A stretch of 64,000 nucleotides of DNA from Prado023 sp963700475 (lineage in GTDB: Bacteria > Actinomycetota > Actinomycetes > S36-B12 > CAIYMF01). Shown here piece by piece: positions 17,301 through 27,263 of this stretch (its first letter is position 1; every line of letters starts with the position of its first letter). Both the position numbers and the translations under genes were made by a program. The DNA lies in assembly GCA_963700475.1 (NCBI GenBank), contig CAVOXR010000009.1, positions 558,001 to 622,000 on the forward strand, read 5' to 3'. The notes below the pieces were generated by a model. The model was not told where the DNA came from and ran no database searches. It worked only from the letters and a program-made list of their open reading frames with translations.

Positions 17301-18062
17301 ATGGCCCTGCAGCGTGAACCGGACACTCGGACGGTGGACGCTGGGCCCGATGCGCTCCTGCAACCCGGACGCCGCGAGATCTGGATGCGTCGCACGCTGT
17401 TCTGCGCCTTCGCCGCGGGGTTCACCGTCCCCTACTTCAAGGTCCTGAACCGGGTCGACGTGGTGGGCCGTGAGCGGCTCAACGCCCTGCCGAGACGTGG
17501 GGTCGTGTTCCTGTCGAATCATCAGACCTACTTCACGGAGGCGATCGCCTTCTTCGACGCGGTCTACCGCCGACGCGGAATCCGCTGGGAGGACCCGTAC
17601 CTGAGGTTCTCCGCCGCCGAGGAGACGATGCGCAAGAACCTGGCCACGTCCCTGCTCACGACTGCCGGAGCAGTGACGTTCCAGCGGTCGCACCGCCACG
17701 GGGGGGTCGACCTCCGCCGGTCGGTCGACTTCGAAGGCATCGGGCGCATCGAGCAGGCGATCCGCTCCGGTTGGCTCCTGCACTTCCCCACCGGCACGAC
17801 GCGGGAGGGTGCCCCCGTCCGACCGGGCGTGTCCAGGCTGCTGCACAGCACGCAGGCGGTTGCCGTGCCAGTGCGCGTCGACGGCTTCCGGGAGATGCTG
17901 CTCCACAAGCAGATCCCGGGGCGCATCCGGCGCCGCGCCTCGATCCGCATCGACGAGCCCATGGACCTCGAGCAGTTCTACGCACAGCCCTACACGCCGG
18001 ACGCGGGGGCGCGAGTCGCCGCCCGCATCGCCGACGCCATCGGCGACCGGTTGTCCGCCTAG
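17301..18062 (+). CDS. PlsC-like acyltransferase with altered catalytic motif
   Basis: 253 residues resembling 1-acylglycerol-3-phosphate acyltransferases, which esterify lyso-phospholipids at the membrane. SNHQTYFTEA (about 72-81) occupies the NHxxxxD position, but Thr replaces the catalytic Asp, with a Glu one residue later. LHFPTGTTREG (about 160-170) replaces the usual FPEGTRS. It may therefore act on an unusual acceptor or be inactive. ATG 17301 is preferred; an in-frame TTG lies nine bases upstream, and no clear ribosome site is seen for either. Stand-alone, convergent with the transporter that follows. Confidence 0.75.
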   Translation: MALQREPDTRTVDAGPDALLQPGRREIWMRRTLFCAFAAGFTVPYFKVLNRVDVVGRERLNALPRRGVVFLSNHQTYFTEAIAFFDAVYRRRGIRWEDPYLRFSAAEETMRKNLATSLLTTAGAVTFQRSHRHGGVDLRRSVDFEGIGRIEQAIRSGWLLHFPTGTTREGAPVRPGVSRLLHSTQAVAVPVRVDGFREMLLHKQIPGRIRRRASIRIDEPMDLEQFYAQPYTPDAGARVAARIADAIGDRLSA

Positions 18063-18102
18063 CGCCGGCACCGTTCCCGATTCGGGTCCGCGGCTGGAGG
18101 GT

Positions 18103-19122
18103 TCAGTCGTCCTCGGCGGGTTCTCCGTGTGCCTGCGACCAGTGCTCCCACGTGAACTGGGCGAACCGCAGGCACACGTACCCGATGACCACGGTGGCCA
18201 CCCACAGCTCCACCACCGCCAGCGTGTGCACCTGGTCGATGAGCTCCTGACTGACCTGCCACTGGGCCAGCTGGCCGGACACCTCGAACTGGGCCGTGGC
18301 CCCGATCGCCATGGGGAACGTGTAGGCGGCGAACGCTGGGGTGAACGGAAGCGCCAGGAGGCGCACGAACGCCACGTACACGATGGCGGTCATCAGGACC
18401 GCGATGCCCTCCAGGAGGATGACCGGCAACGGCTCCGGGGACTGGATGAGTGTCAGGTACCCCACCAGCGAGAGGCTCGCCGGCGCGGCGAGGATCGCCA
18501 GCGTCGGCATGGCCGCCATCGGCAGGTTCTCGTGGAAGATGAACCGGTAGAACATGATCGGCAGCATCACCGCGTAGCTGAGCATCCCGAAGTAGAGCGC
18601 CACAACGGCCAGCCCGTGCAGCACCCCCGTGTCGGGGCCCCGGTAGCTGACGGCCGCCACGATGATCCCGACCGGGGGCACGAACCAGCTGGGCACCATC
18701 CGGGCCAGGTGGAACGACCGGGCCTGGTGGCGGGCCCAGACCACGAGGAACCCCACGTGCAGGGTCAGGGCGGCCAACCAGACGAGGGTGCCCAGCGCCG
18801 CGTTGATCTGGTGGATCGAGATCGACACGATCATCCAGCCCATGGCGTACGTCGGGACCACGCCGCCGACGACCGGGTTGGACAGGTCCCGGGCCAGCGT
18901 GTCGGGGTGCAGGACGAACCGGAGCGTCATCAGCAGCAGGAGGAGCGCGGCCACTGCCGCGGCCGCCTCGGCGATCTGGGTCCCGGGAAGCACCCGTTCC
19001 CACGCCAGGCCCAGGGATGCGATACCCAGGGCAAGCCCGCCCACCGGAGTGGGGTAGCGGCTCAGGCGCTCGGGGAGCGTGTCCAACCGCCGAACAGGCA
19101 GACCCGGGTGGGAGCCCTGCAT
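18103..19122 (-). CDS. TDT/SLAC1-family transporter (TehA-like)
   Basis: 339 residues with ten predicted membrane helices. The helix pattern YPTPVGGLALGIASLGLAW, then PSWFVPPVGIIVA and ENLPMAAMPTLAILAAPAS, is characteristic of the tellurite-resistance/dicarboxylate/sulfite exporter family. The substrate is not predictable. ATG 19122 is chosen because GGGGAGG lies 9 nt before it; the in-frame ATG at 19140 would overlap that ribosome site. No operon partner. Confidence 0.85.
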   Translation of the reverse strand: MQGSHPGLPVRRLDTLPERLSRYPTPVGGLALGIASLGLAWERVLPGTQIAEAAAAVAALLLLLMTLRFVLHPDTLARDLSNPVVGGVVPTYAMGWMIVSISIHQINAALGTLVWLAALTLHVGFLVVWARHQARSFHLARMVPSWFVPPVGIIVAAVSYRGPDTGVLHGLAVVALYFGMLSYAVMLPIMFYRFIFHENLPMAAMPTLAILAAPASLSLVGYLTLIQSPEPLPVILLEGIAVLMTAIVYVAFVRLLALPFTPAFAAYTFPMAIGATAQFEVSGQLAQWQVSQELIDQVHTLAVVELWVATVVIGYVCLRFAQFTWEHWSQAHGEPAEDD

Positions 19123-19295
19123 ACGCGCCGACCTCCCCATCCCTGCTCACGCCGGGCGGGTCACTCGTCCCGCCGCCGACACCATCCGTGGGATCTCCCA
19201 TGGTGCCACCAGCAGGCGACGCACCCCGCCATGACCGGACGGCCGCATGCGCAGACATGGGCGCTCTGGTCGAGCACGGTGTCGAGCGATGCCGC

Positions 19296-20247
19296 TCAGC
19301 GGTCCCCGGCCAGCTGCCCGCGGACGAACGCCTCGACCGCGTCCACCATCTGGTCCAGGCCGGGCTGCTCGATCGGGTAGTGGCTGGCACCCTCGAGGAT
19401 CACGGTGGTCACCGGCACCTGCCCGATCCGACGGAGGAAGATCTCGCTGAGGTGCAGCGGCGTCCAGCGGTCCTCGCCCGGTTGGGTCAACAGGATCGGG
19501 CAGACGTCGAAGTCCTCGGGCTCGACGGCCGGCCGGTACTCGATGTACGAGTCCAGGAAGGTCATGGTCATGGCATTCCCCGCGGAGGTGCGGTCCCGCA
19601 GGCAGGCCTTGAGCGCTGCCCGGTCGTTCACGAGCGTGTGCATCTTGCTCGCCACCCGCATGGGCATTCGCAGCCCCGACAACGGGGTCCGGGCCGCGAA
19701 CTGGACCAGCGGTGCCCCCACGCGGGACATCACCACGTTCAGGGCTGTCTCGTCAGCCACCTGCTGCACGGACTGATCGAGGAAGCACATGCCCACGACG
19801 CCGGCCACGTGGCCGGTCGCCGCTGCAACCTGGTAGGCGAGCATCCCGCCCGCGCTCAGTCCGTACAGGATGATCGGTCGGTCATCCCTGGCCCGCTCCG
19901 CAGTCACCAGGTCGATGCCGGCCTGCACCCAGTCGTCATAGCGTGACCCGCACACCTGGAGCAACCCGGGTCACGCCGTACTCAGGCATGTCGATCGCGA
20001 TGGTCTCGAACCCCCGCCGGTGCAACGGGGCCCCGAGGATGGTGGACAACTGGCGGCCGTTGGTCCCCACGCCGTGGAACAGGATCACCTTGGCCGGCGC
20101 ATCGGCATCCCGGTAGCAGTCGAGGTGCACCTCGTGACCGCGCCAGGGCCACCACTCCTCAGCGGGCTCCTCCCCCGGGTGGAGCTGGTAGGCCGGTGGG
20201 AGGAATCCCTGGATCTCGCGCCAGGCGCTCTGCGTCGCATAGGACAT
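19296..20247 (-). pseudogene. Alpha/beta-hydrolase interrupted by a frameshift
   Basis: Two frames together make one alpha/beta-hydrolase of about 316 aa. The first part (20247 to about 19942) holds VILFHGVGTNGRQL, the oxyanion region, and FETIAIDMPEYG. The second (about 19940 to 19296) holds YGLSAGGML, the GxSxG nucleophile elbow, then TQPGEDRWTPLHL and EGASHYPIEQPG, which supply the Asp and His. Deleting one base near 19941 joins them as VRVTYDDWVQ. Thus a single extra base breaks the gene, either a natural frameshift or a consensus error. ATG 20247 is chosen from the start of homology. Confidence 0.75.
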
Positions 20248-20373
20248 GGGAGTGGGCCGTCCGTTCCCGAGTGGTGTGGGTACTCCCGACGCTATCCCTG
20301 CGGCCCAGCGAGTTGCCCAGGGGGCTTGCGCGCCGCGATCCACGCACTCCGCGCCATGGGCGCTGGGGACCGA

Positions 20374-23367
20374 TCAGGCGCGCACATCGACCGTCGAGGG
20401 ACCGTCCGGCCGGACCCTGCGGACGGTCAGTCGCTCGGCGATGCGCTCCTTGAGCTCGGGCACGTGGCTGACGATGCCGATGACCCGGCCATTGCCTCGC
20501 AGGTCGTCGATCACGCCCATCACGTCATCAAGGGTGTCCGGGTCCAGGCTGCCGAAGCCCTCGTCGATGAACAGCGTGTCCAGCTGCGCTCCGCCCGCCT
20601 GGGCCACCACGACGTCGGCCAGGCCGAGCGCCAGCGCCAGCGACGTGTAGAACGTCTCGCCCCCGGAGAGCGTCCCCGGGCTGCGCTCGCGGCCGGTGTG
20701 CCGGTCGAGGACTGCCAGCCCGAGCCCGACCCGGGCGTCCTTGCGGGCGGCCTCGTCGATTCGGAGCAGCTCGTACTTGCCCGCCGACATGGACTCCAGT
20801 CGCAGGTTGGCAGCCGTCACCACCTGTTCGAACCAGTACCGCAGCACGAATGTCACCAGGCTCATGCGCGGTGATCCGGCCATCCCCCGGGCGTACAGGT
20901 CCAGGGCGACGAGCTCCTCGCCGGAGGCCGCCAGTTCGGCACGCTCGGCAGCACACGTCAGGACCTCAGCCAGCCGCTCGGTGAACCGCTCGCGCTGGCG
21001 TCCCGCGACGCTTGCCTCATCATGGGCCGTCCTGGCCACCTGCTCGATGCGTTGCAGTTCGGCTGTCGCGTGGGCCAGCGCCTCGGCGGCCCTGTCCGGG
21101 TCCACACCTGCAACGGCCAGGAACTCGGGTGAGTCCAGCTGGGCACGGGCCGCGGAGACAGACGCCTCCCACTCGTCGACGGCCCGCTCGAGGCGCTCAA
21201 GATCCGCCTCCGCGAGCATCCCGGACCGGGCATCCGTGAGGTCGATGAATCCGGCCCGTTCAGCCTCGCCGTTCGCCCGATCGACGGCGGATGCCAGATG
21301 CTCGAGGGCCCGGGAGAGGTCGAGCACCGAGGCCGACAAGGACTCCAGTGCTGCGGCCGAGGCCACGAGAGATGCAGTCCGCTCGCGAACGCTGCCGTAC
21401 GTCTCACGAGCGACGACGACCTGTTCCTGGCGGACCTCAAGGTCGGCGGCCGAGTGCGCCTCCTGCGCCTGGGCTCCGGCCAGGGACTCAGCCAGGGCCA
21501 TGAGCTCGGCACCGAGCTCGGCCTGCTCCACGCTCAGTTCGCTGACGCGGGCCTCCAGTTCCGCGACAGCGGCTTGTGCGAGCTCCCCGGATGCCAACTC
21601 GGCGTTGGCCTTGTCGATCCGGACCTGCCACTGCTCAGCAGAGACCCCGCCTGCCTGTCGCGTCGCGTGGTCGAGATCGGCCTCCGCGCGCGCCAACCCC
21701 ACTTCCGCGTCGTCGAGGACCAGCCGGCACTCGTCGCGATGGGCCACAGCGCGGCGGACCTGCTCCTCGGACACCGCCGCCGCCGCCCCGCGGGCGGGTG
21801 CCGGGTGCTCGGGCGAACCGCAGACGAGGCACGGGTCTCCGGAGACCAGTCGGGCGGCGAGCTCACCGCGGACGTCGGCCAGGCGCTGGTCGACGAGCAG
21901 CTTGTGGAGGTCGTCGGCCTCCTCGTAGGCCCGCCGCGCGGCCCGTCGATCAGATCGTCGCTCGTCCACGGTGGCGCTGAGCCCAGCGATCCGTCGAGCT
22001 GCGTCCGCCTGCCCGGCGATCGCCTCCAGGACCGCCCCCGCCGCAGCCACACCCATCGCTGCCTGTTGTGCGGCGCCGAGGGCCGCCCGCGCCCCGGCCA
22101 GCTCCTCGGGGATCGCTGAACTACGTGCCTGCACCTTCTCGACCGAGGCCTGGAGATCCTGTACGCGTGCTCGGTGCCGATCGAGGGCGGTCCGGCCCTC
22201 GGCCAGTCCATCCTCGATCACCACGAGGTGGGCCAGCTCTCCCGCGGTGGTGCGCGCAGCCGAAGCCCGCCTGGCCAACTCGTGCCAGCCCTCACCCTTC
22301 AGGTTCGTGGCGTGCTCCGCCTCACCCGATCCGGCGGCCACAACAGCAGCCCGCAGGGTCGCAACCTGCTCGGCGGCGCCGTCAACGATCTCGACGAGGG
22401 GGCGCACAGGGATCGCCCGCCTCGCACGCTCCAGCAGCTCGCGGCGGGCCTCATGCTCGGGACGCTGCGCCTCAGCCTCAGCCAACGACTGCTCCACGAG
22501 CGCCCGCCGCTCGAGCCTGGAGGCGACGTCCTGAGCCTCGGTCACCACCTCACGGGCCACGGTCTCCGCGGCGTCGGCCAGGTCAGCAACCTCGCCGGCC
22601 GCCAGGGCCTGCCGTGACACCTGCGCGTCCAACTCCGCCAAGCGCTCGAGTCGCTGAGCCACCGACAGCTCCGCGAGGCGAGCGTGCTCCTCGGACTCCA
22701 GTCCGGCGGCCTCACAGGCGGCGGACACCCGCGCCCTGAGGTCGGCATCGGCGACCTGCAGCGCGCGGTTCGCCTCCTGGGCGCGGGCCTGCAGCGAGTC
22801 GGTGATGCTCCGGAAGAACTGGGTACCGAAGAGCTTGCTCAGGACCTCGCGACGCTCGTCATCCCCAGCCCGCAGGAATGTCGCGAACTCTCCCTGAGGC
22901 AGGAGCACCACCTGGCGGAACTGCTCTCGGGTCAGGCCCAGGAGCTCACTGACGATCGTGCCGACCTCATCCTTGGCGTGCGATCGGCTTTCCCAGCCCG
23001 CGGCCCCGAGGCGCTCGAGGTGGACGCTGGCCTTCTCCTTGGTGACGCCGGTGCCCCGCTTCTTGGGCCGCGCGTACTCGGGTGACCGCGTGATCCGATG
23101 CCGTCCGCCGCGCACGGAGAACTCCAGCGTGACCTCCGGACGGTCGTCTGGCCCGGCGAAGTCCGATCGCAACCGTGCCGGGTCGCCCGTGTCACTGGCA
23201 AGACCTCCGTAGAGCGCGAATGTCAGGGCATCGAGGATCGTGGACTTGCCGACACCGGTCGGTCCCTCGAAGAGGAACAGGCCCCCGGCCCCGAGCCGAT
23301 CGAAGTCGATGACCTGCTCGTCGGCGAACGGTCCGACGGCGTGCATGCGCAGGGTGTGCAGTCGCAT
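20374..23367 (-). CDS. sbcC: SbcC, ATPase subunit of the SbcCD (Mre11-Rad50-type) nuclease
   Basis: 997 residues of an SMC-like DNA-repair ATPase. Walker A EGPTGVGKSTILDA (about 33-46) and a Q-loop with VVLLPQGEFATFL precede a long coiled coil. The zinc hook CLVC lies near 512-515 and the second coil follows. Signature LSGGETFYTSLALALGL and Walker B LDTLFIDEGFGSLD are at the C-terminus. With SbcD it trims hairpins and protein-blocked ends. ATG 23367 shares a base with the sbcD stop (TGATG), so the two are translationally coupled. Confidence 0.97.
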   Translation of the reverse strand: MRLHTLRMHAVGPFADEQVIDFDRLGAGGLFLFEGPTGVGKSTILDALTFALYGGLASDTGDPARLRSDFAGPDDRPEVTLEFSVRGGRHRITRSPEYARPKKRGTGVTKEKASVHLERLGAAGWESRSHAKDEVGTIVSELLGLTREQFRQVVLLPQGEFATFLRAGDDERREVLSKLFGTQFFRSITDSLQARAQEANRALQVADADLRARVSAACEAAGLESEEHARLAELSVAQRLERLAELDAQVSRQALAAGEVADLADAAETVAREVVTEAQDVASRLERRALVEQSLAEAEAQRPEHEARRELLERARRAIPVRPLVEIVDGAAEQVATLRAAVVAAGSGEAEHATNLKGEGWHELARRASAARTTAGELAHLVVIEDGLAEGRTALDRHRARVQDLQASVEKVQARSSAIPEELAGARAALGAAQQAAMGVAAAGAVLEAIAGQADAARRIAGLSATVDERRSDRRAARRAYEEADDLHKLLVDQRLADVRGELAARLVSGDPCLVCGSPEHPAPARGAAAAVSEEQVRRAVAHRDECRLVLDDAEVGLARAEADLDHATRQAGGVSAEQWQVRIDKANAELASGELAQAAVAELEARVSELSVEQAELGAELMALAESLAGAQAQEAHSAADLEVRQEQVVVARETYGSVRERTASLVASAAALESLSASVLDLSRALEHLASAVDRANGEAERAGFIDLTDARSGMLAEADLERLERAVDEWEASVSAARAQLDSPEFLAVAGVDPDRAAEALAHATAELQRIEQVARTAHDEASVAGRQRERFTERLAEVLTCAAERAELAASGEELVALDLYARGMAGSPRMSLVTFVLRYWFEQVVTAANLRLESMSAGKYELLRIDEAARKDARVGLGLAVLDRHTGRERSPGTLSGGETFYTSLALALGLADVVVAQAGGAQLDTLFIDEGFGSLDPDTLDDVMGVIDDLRGNGRVIGIVSHVPELKERIAERLTVRRVRPDGPSTVDVRA

Positions 23368-24527
23368 CAGGCTGAGGCCTCCACACGCTGGGCCGCGAGC
23401 ACGACTTCGGCCAGGACCGTGCGCTGCACCGAGCTCGGCGGGGCCCCGGAGACCGCGCTGACGAACTCCGCACAGATCTCGACCGGGTCGGCGGCCTCAG
23501 TCATCCTGGTGAGGCCCAGCGGCGCGTCATCCCGCTCGGGGGCGAACTCGAGGACCAGCGTGTGCGGCCAGTGGGCCCGCAGCTGTTCCATCGGGTTGGC
23601 CACGCGGCCGGGATCGGTCAGGACGACCTTGACCCACGCGTCAGCAAGGCATGCCAGCTCGCCCTGAGCCCGGTCGAGGAGGTCAGCCAACCGACCGTTC
23701 ACCTGGACCAGCGGCCGCGGGACCGGCGCCGGAACCCGACGGGTGGCGACAACTCCCGCCGCGTCGATGTCGACGACGGTGACGGACTTGGTGTGGTCCC
23801 GCTCGGAGAACGAGAACGCGAGCGGGGACCCTGAGTACGCCACCACGGTCGGCGAGCCGGCGAGGCGCACCTCCTGCGGCCCGTGGAGGTGGCCGAGCGC
23901 CACATAGCTGACGCCGTCGAACACCTCGGCGGGGGTGTCGCCCACTCCCCCGACCCGGATCTCGCGCTCGGACTCGCAGGCCGACCCGCCGGTGACGAAT
24001 GCGTGCGCCATGACCACGACGCGCTCCAGGCCGCGCGCGGCGGCGTCGCTGCGGATGCGCCCTGCAAGCACGCCCAGCACGGCGGCGTGCGAGCGCTCCA
24101 CCTCCAATTCCGAGATGACCGCGTCGGGCAGGAGGAACGGGATGCCGTACACGCCCACCTGACCAGCCTCATCAGCGAGAAGGACCGGATCAGTGACCTG
24201 CTCGATCGTGGTGCGCAGGTGGATCCCTGCCTCGGCGAGTACCTCACCGGCGTACTGCAGGCGGACGGCGCTGTCGTGGTTGCCGCTGGAGATCACCAGC
24301 GGGATGCCCGCACGCGCGAAGGCCGCCAGGGTCCGGTCCATGAGCGCGACTGCATCGGCCCCCGGCTGGGCACGGTCGTAGACGTCGCCGCTGACCAGCA
24401 CCGCGTCCACCTGCTCCGAGGCCGCCAGCTCGCGCAGCCACGCGAGGAACGCCGCCTGCTCGGCCAGCAGTTCCGCGCCGTGCAGGCGGCGGCCGAGGTG
24501 CCAGTCGGAGGTGTGCAGGAATCGCAT
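23367..24527 (-). CDS. sbcD: SbcD, nuclease subunit of SbcCD
   Basis: 386 residues of a calcineurin-like metallo-nuclease. FLHTSDWHLG (3-12), VLVSGDVYDRAQPG (about 44-57), ISSGNHDSA (about 78-86) and VVMAHAFV plus ALGHLHGPQ supply the dinuclear Mn ligands in family order. ATG 24527 begins right at the conserved strand; the frame stays open to 25130, but the extra sequence is Arg-rich and has no homology. The coupled stop/start with sbcC shows a two-gene operon. Confidence 0.96.
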   Translation of the reverse strand: MRFLHTSDWHLGRRLHGAELLAEQAAFLAWLRELAASEQVDAVLVSGDVYDRAQPGADAVALMDRTLAAFARAGIPLVISSGNHDSAVRLQYAGEVLAEAGIHLRTTIEQVTDPVLLADEAGQVGVYGIPFLLPDAVISELEVERSHAAVLGVLAGRIRSDAAARGLERVVVMAHAFVTGGSACESEREIRVGGVGDTPAEVFDGVSYVALGHLHGPQEVRLAGSPTVVAYSGSPLAFSFSERDHTKSVTVVDIDAAGVVATRRVPAPVPRPLVQVNGRLADLLDRAQGELACLADAWVKVVLTDPGRVANPMEQLRAHWPHTLVLEFAPERDDAPLGLTRMTEAADPVEICAEFVSAVSGAPPSSVQRTVLAEVVLAAQRVEASA

Positions 24528-24678
24528 GCCGACACCCTGACACGGGGGTCTGACACAACAGCCCAACGCGACTCCCGACCTGCTCAGGTGTCGCGCCGCG
24601 CTGACGTCCGGGGCCCTCCGCCCCCCGCCGGGGGTCCCGTGTCGGCACCCCGGGCTACGCTCCGGGACGGAGGTGCCC

Positions 24679-25820
24679 ATGATCACGGCTGCGACCGAGG
24701 ATCGGCGGATTCGCGCTGCCCGGATGACGAGCCTCCTGCTGGATGATCGCCCCAGAGAGGAGCGCACAGTCGCGGGCGTCGTCGAATGGTTCGGTGCGAT
24801 GCAGGGCCAGGACCTGGCGAGCGTGATGTGGTCCCTGGGCCTTCGGACGGGCAGGACGCGCGACGAGGTCGGTGCTGCCTTCGAATCGGGGGAGATCCTG
24901 CGCACGTGGCCCATGCGGGGCACGCTGCATGTCGTCCCGGGCGCCGACGCGCGGTGGATGATCGCACATCTCGGTGCCCGTGCCCTGCGCGGCGCCGAGG
25001 CCCGCAGGCAGTTCCTCGGGCTCGCCGAGGAGGACGCCGATCGTGCGGCCGCGGTCCTGCGCGACGCCCTCGGAGGCGGCCGGATCATGACCCGCGCCGA
25101 GTGCGTCTCAGCCCTCGAGGCCGAGGGCATCCCCGGCGCCGGGCAGCGCGCCTATCACCTGCTCTGGTACGCCAGCCAGAAGGGCGTCACGTGCGTGGGG
25201 CCGCAACGCGGCAAGGACCAGACCTTCGTGCTGCTCGACGAGTTCGCGCCGCCGGGCCCCGACCTGGACCGCCCCCGTGCTCTGGCGGTGATCGCCGAGC
25301 GCTTCGTGCGCAGCCACGCTCCCGTCAGCGCCCACGACCTGGCCCGATGGGCGGACCTCACGGTGACCGACGCTCGCGCCGGGCTTGCCGCGGCCGACGG
25401 GGTCGTCCCGCGCACGTTCGGCGGGCGTGACCTGTTCGTGACCGAGGCCCTGCTTGACGACGCCGTCGCCGGCGCCGACCCACCCCAACCCTGCCGGCCC
25501 GTGCCCTGCCCGGGTTCGACGAGTTCGTCCTCGGCTACCGCGATCGCACGGCCCAGCTCGATGCCGACCACGAGAGGTTGGTCGTCCCAGGCGGCAACGG
25601 GGTCTTCGCGAACACACTCGTCCTGGACGGTCACGTCGTCGGCACCTGGCGGCGTCGGGAGCTGGCCCGGACCGTCGACATCCTCGCCAGCCCCTTCGCC
25701 CGGATCACCGCACGCGACCGCCGCCGGCTGGCGAGGTCGCTCGATGACTTCGCCCATTACGTCGGCAAGCCCAGCCGGATCAGCTGGTCAGACGGTCCTC
25801 ACGTGGTGCAGCCCACCTGA
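24679..25820 (+). pseudogene. Winged-helix DNA-binding protein (AlkZ/YcaQ-like HTH_42 family), frameshifted
   Basis: The joined product is about 380 aa. The N-terminal frame has GAMQGQDLASVMWSLGLR and the TWPMRGTLHVVP motif, hallmarks of the HTH_42 family that includes DNA-crosslink glycosylases. At about 25485 homology leaves this frame and continues in another (LPGFDEFVLGYRDRTAQLD, then GTWRRRELART), ending at 25820. Restoring one C in the CCCC run at 25483-25486 merges them. ATG 24679 follows GGAGG by five bases. The last 22 bases overlap the convergent lipoprotein gene. The indel may be real or a sequencing artefact. Confidence 0.75.
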
Positions 25821-26218
25821 GTCGCGACCTCGTCGACACTGGTCTCGTACTCCTTCATCGCCGCCTTCACGGACACGATGGTCTCGGCCTCGGACGAGGT
25901 TGCCGTGTCAATGGCGCTGAGGTCGGCCTCGAGTTGCGCCGTCGCCGCGTTCATCTGCTCCTTGGCCTGCTCATCCTCGAGTCGCTGGGTTGTCGCTGCC
26001 AGGTTCTTGGCGTCGGCAGCCACTGCCTGCGCCTGCACGCTCAAGTCGTTGTACGAGGCACCGGAGCCCGTCATCGAGTTGAACTCGTCGACATCCGCCT
26101 GCAGCGTCGCGAGCTCCGTGCAGAACTCCTCGTTCGCATCCCCACTGCTGTCCTGACCGCAGCCAGCAAGTCCAGCGACGAGCACCAGTCCAGCGATCAC
26201 TGCAGTCGTCCTGCGCAT
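25799..26218 (-). CDS. Putative lipoprotein
   Basis: 139 residues. The signal peptide ends in the lipobox LAGC, so the mature protein starts at about Cys20 and would be anchored on the outer face of the membrane. The rest is Ala/Glu/Thr-rich and helical with coiled-coil character and two further Cys (FCTEL; QVGC near the C-terminus), which may form a disulfide. No family recognised. ATG 26218 follows AAGGAGG. The 3' end overlaps the convergent winged-helix gene by 22 bases. Confidence 0.8.
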   Translation of the reverse strand: MRRTTAVIAGLVLVAGLAGCGQDSSGDANEEFCTELATLQADVDEFNSMTGSGASYNDLSVQAQAVAADAKNLAATTQRLEDEQAKEQMNAATAQLEADLSAIDTATSSEAETIVSVKAAMKEYETSVDEVATQVGCTT

Positions 26219-26348
26219 GCCAGCCTCCTTGGGACCACCTCAGCATATGTGCAGCGGCCGGCCGTATGTGGGACCCGCGGACCGGTGACCCGAGCGATCC
26301 CACGGCTAGGGGCAGCCTTCCGGAGGGATCGGGCGCCGCGCCACCGAC

Positions 26349-27263
26349 TCAGGGGGGTGGGGCCATCAGATCGCCGATCCGGGCCAGACGCTCGGGCATC
26401 GTGTGCACGTCGGCCGGCTCCGGGGCACCGGACTCCACCTCGGCCCAGGTCAGCGGGGTGGCGACGTAGGGGTGTGCCCGACCGCGCGGCGAGTACGGCG
26501 TGATGGTCGTGCGCGCCGCGAGGTTCTGCCCGACGTCCACGAAGACCCGGCCCGGCCTGCGGTCCTTGGCCATCTTCAGCTCCACGAGACCGGGCAGCGC
26601 TGTCGCCAGGGCCTCGGCCATCGTGCGCGCGAGGTCCACGGCATCGCTGCTGGGGACCGGTCGCGGAAGGGGTACGTACACGTGCAGACCCTTGGACCCG
26701 CTGGCAACCGGCACCGCCGTGAAGCCCGCGCCGCCGAGGATCTCGCGCGCCACCAGGGCCACCTCCGCGCACTCCGCCAGCCCGGCGGGGGGCCCCGGGT
26801 CGAGGTCCAGCACCATGCGGTCGGCGGGTCCGGGTGTGCCGTGCAGACCGAACTTGCGGCCGATCCGCCACTGCGGCGTATGGAACTCAAGTGCGCCCTG
26901 CTGGACGAACCAGACCAGCGCGGCAGCATCCTCCGGCGCCCCGGGCAGCAGCGGATGGTCGATGTACCCCGAGTAGTCATCACCTGAGCGACGCAGGTGC
27001 ACATGCCCCATCCACTCGGGGGTCCCAGGGCGCACAGCCTTCTCGAAGAAGTCCGGTTGGTCGACGCCATCGGGCCAGCGACGGCGGGTGATCGGCCGGT
27101 TCGCGAGCTGGGCCAGCATCGGCTCGCTCACCGCGAGGATGTAGGAGAGGACCTCAGCCTTGGTGGTGCCGGACTGTGGGTACAGGACCTTGTCGAGGTT
27201 CGTCAGGCGCAACCGCCGTCCGGCCACGACGGTCGGGACAGGCTCGGAGCCGGCGGGGCTCAC
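26349..27263 (-). CDS. ligD: LigD-type polymerase/primase domain protein (NHEJ)
   Basis: 304 residues forming a stand-alone LigD polymerase domain (archaeo-eukaryotic primase fold), which fills gaps and adds ribonucleotides at broken ends. LTNLDKVLYPQSGTTKAEVL (about 17-36), MVLDLDPGPPAG with the catalytic Asp pair and SGSKGLHVYVPL with the active-site His are all present. GTG 27263 overlaps the ligase stop by four bases (GTGA), so it is coupled to that gene. The open frame extends upstream to 27677 but only over the ligase in another frame. Confidence 0.93.
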   Translation of the reverse strand: MSPAGSEPVPTVVAGRRLRLTNLDKVLYPQSGTTKAEVLSYILAVSEPMLAQLANRPITRRRWPDGVDQPDFFEKAVRPGTPEWMGHVHLRRSGDDYSGYIDHPLLPGAPEDAAALVWFVQQGALEFHTPQWRIGRKFGLHGTPGPADRMVLDLDPGPPAGLAECAEVALVAREILGGAGFTAVPVASGSKGLHVYVPLPRPVPSSDAVDLARTMAEALATALPGLVELKMAKDRRPGRVFVDVGQNLAARTTITPYSPRGRAHPYVATPLTWAEVESGAPEPADVHTMPERLARIGDLMAPPP

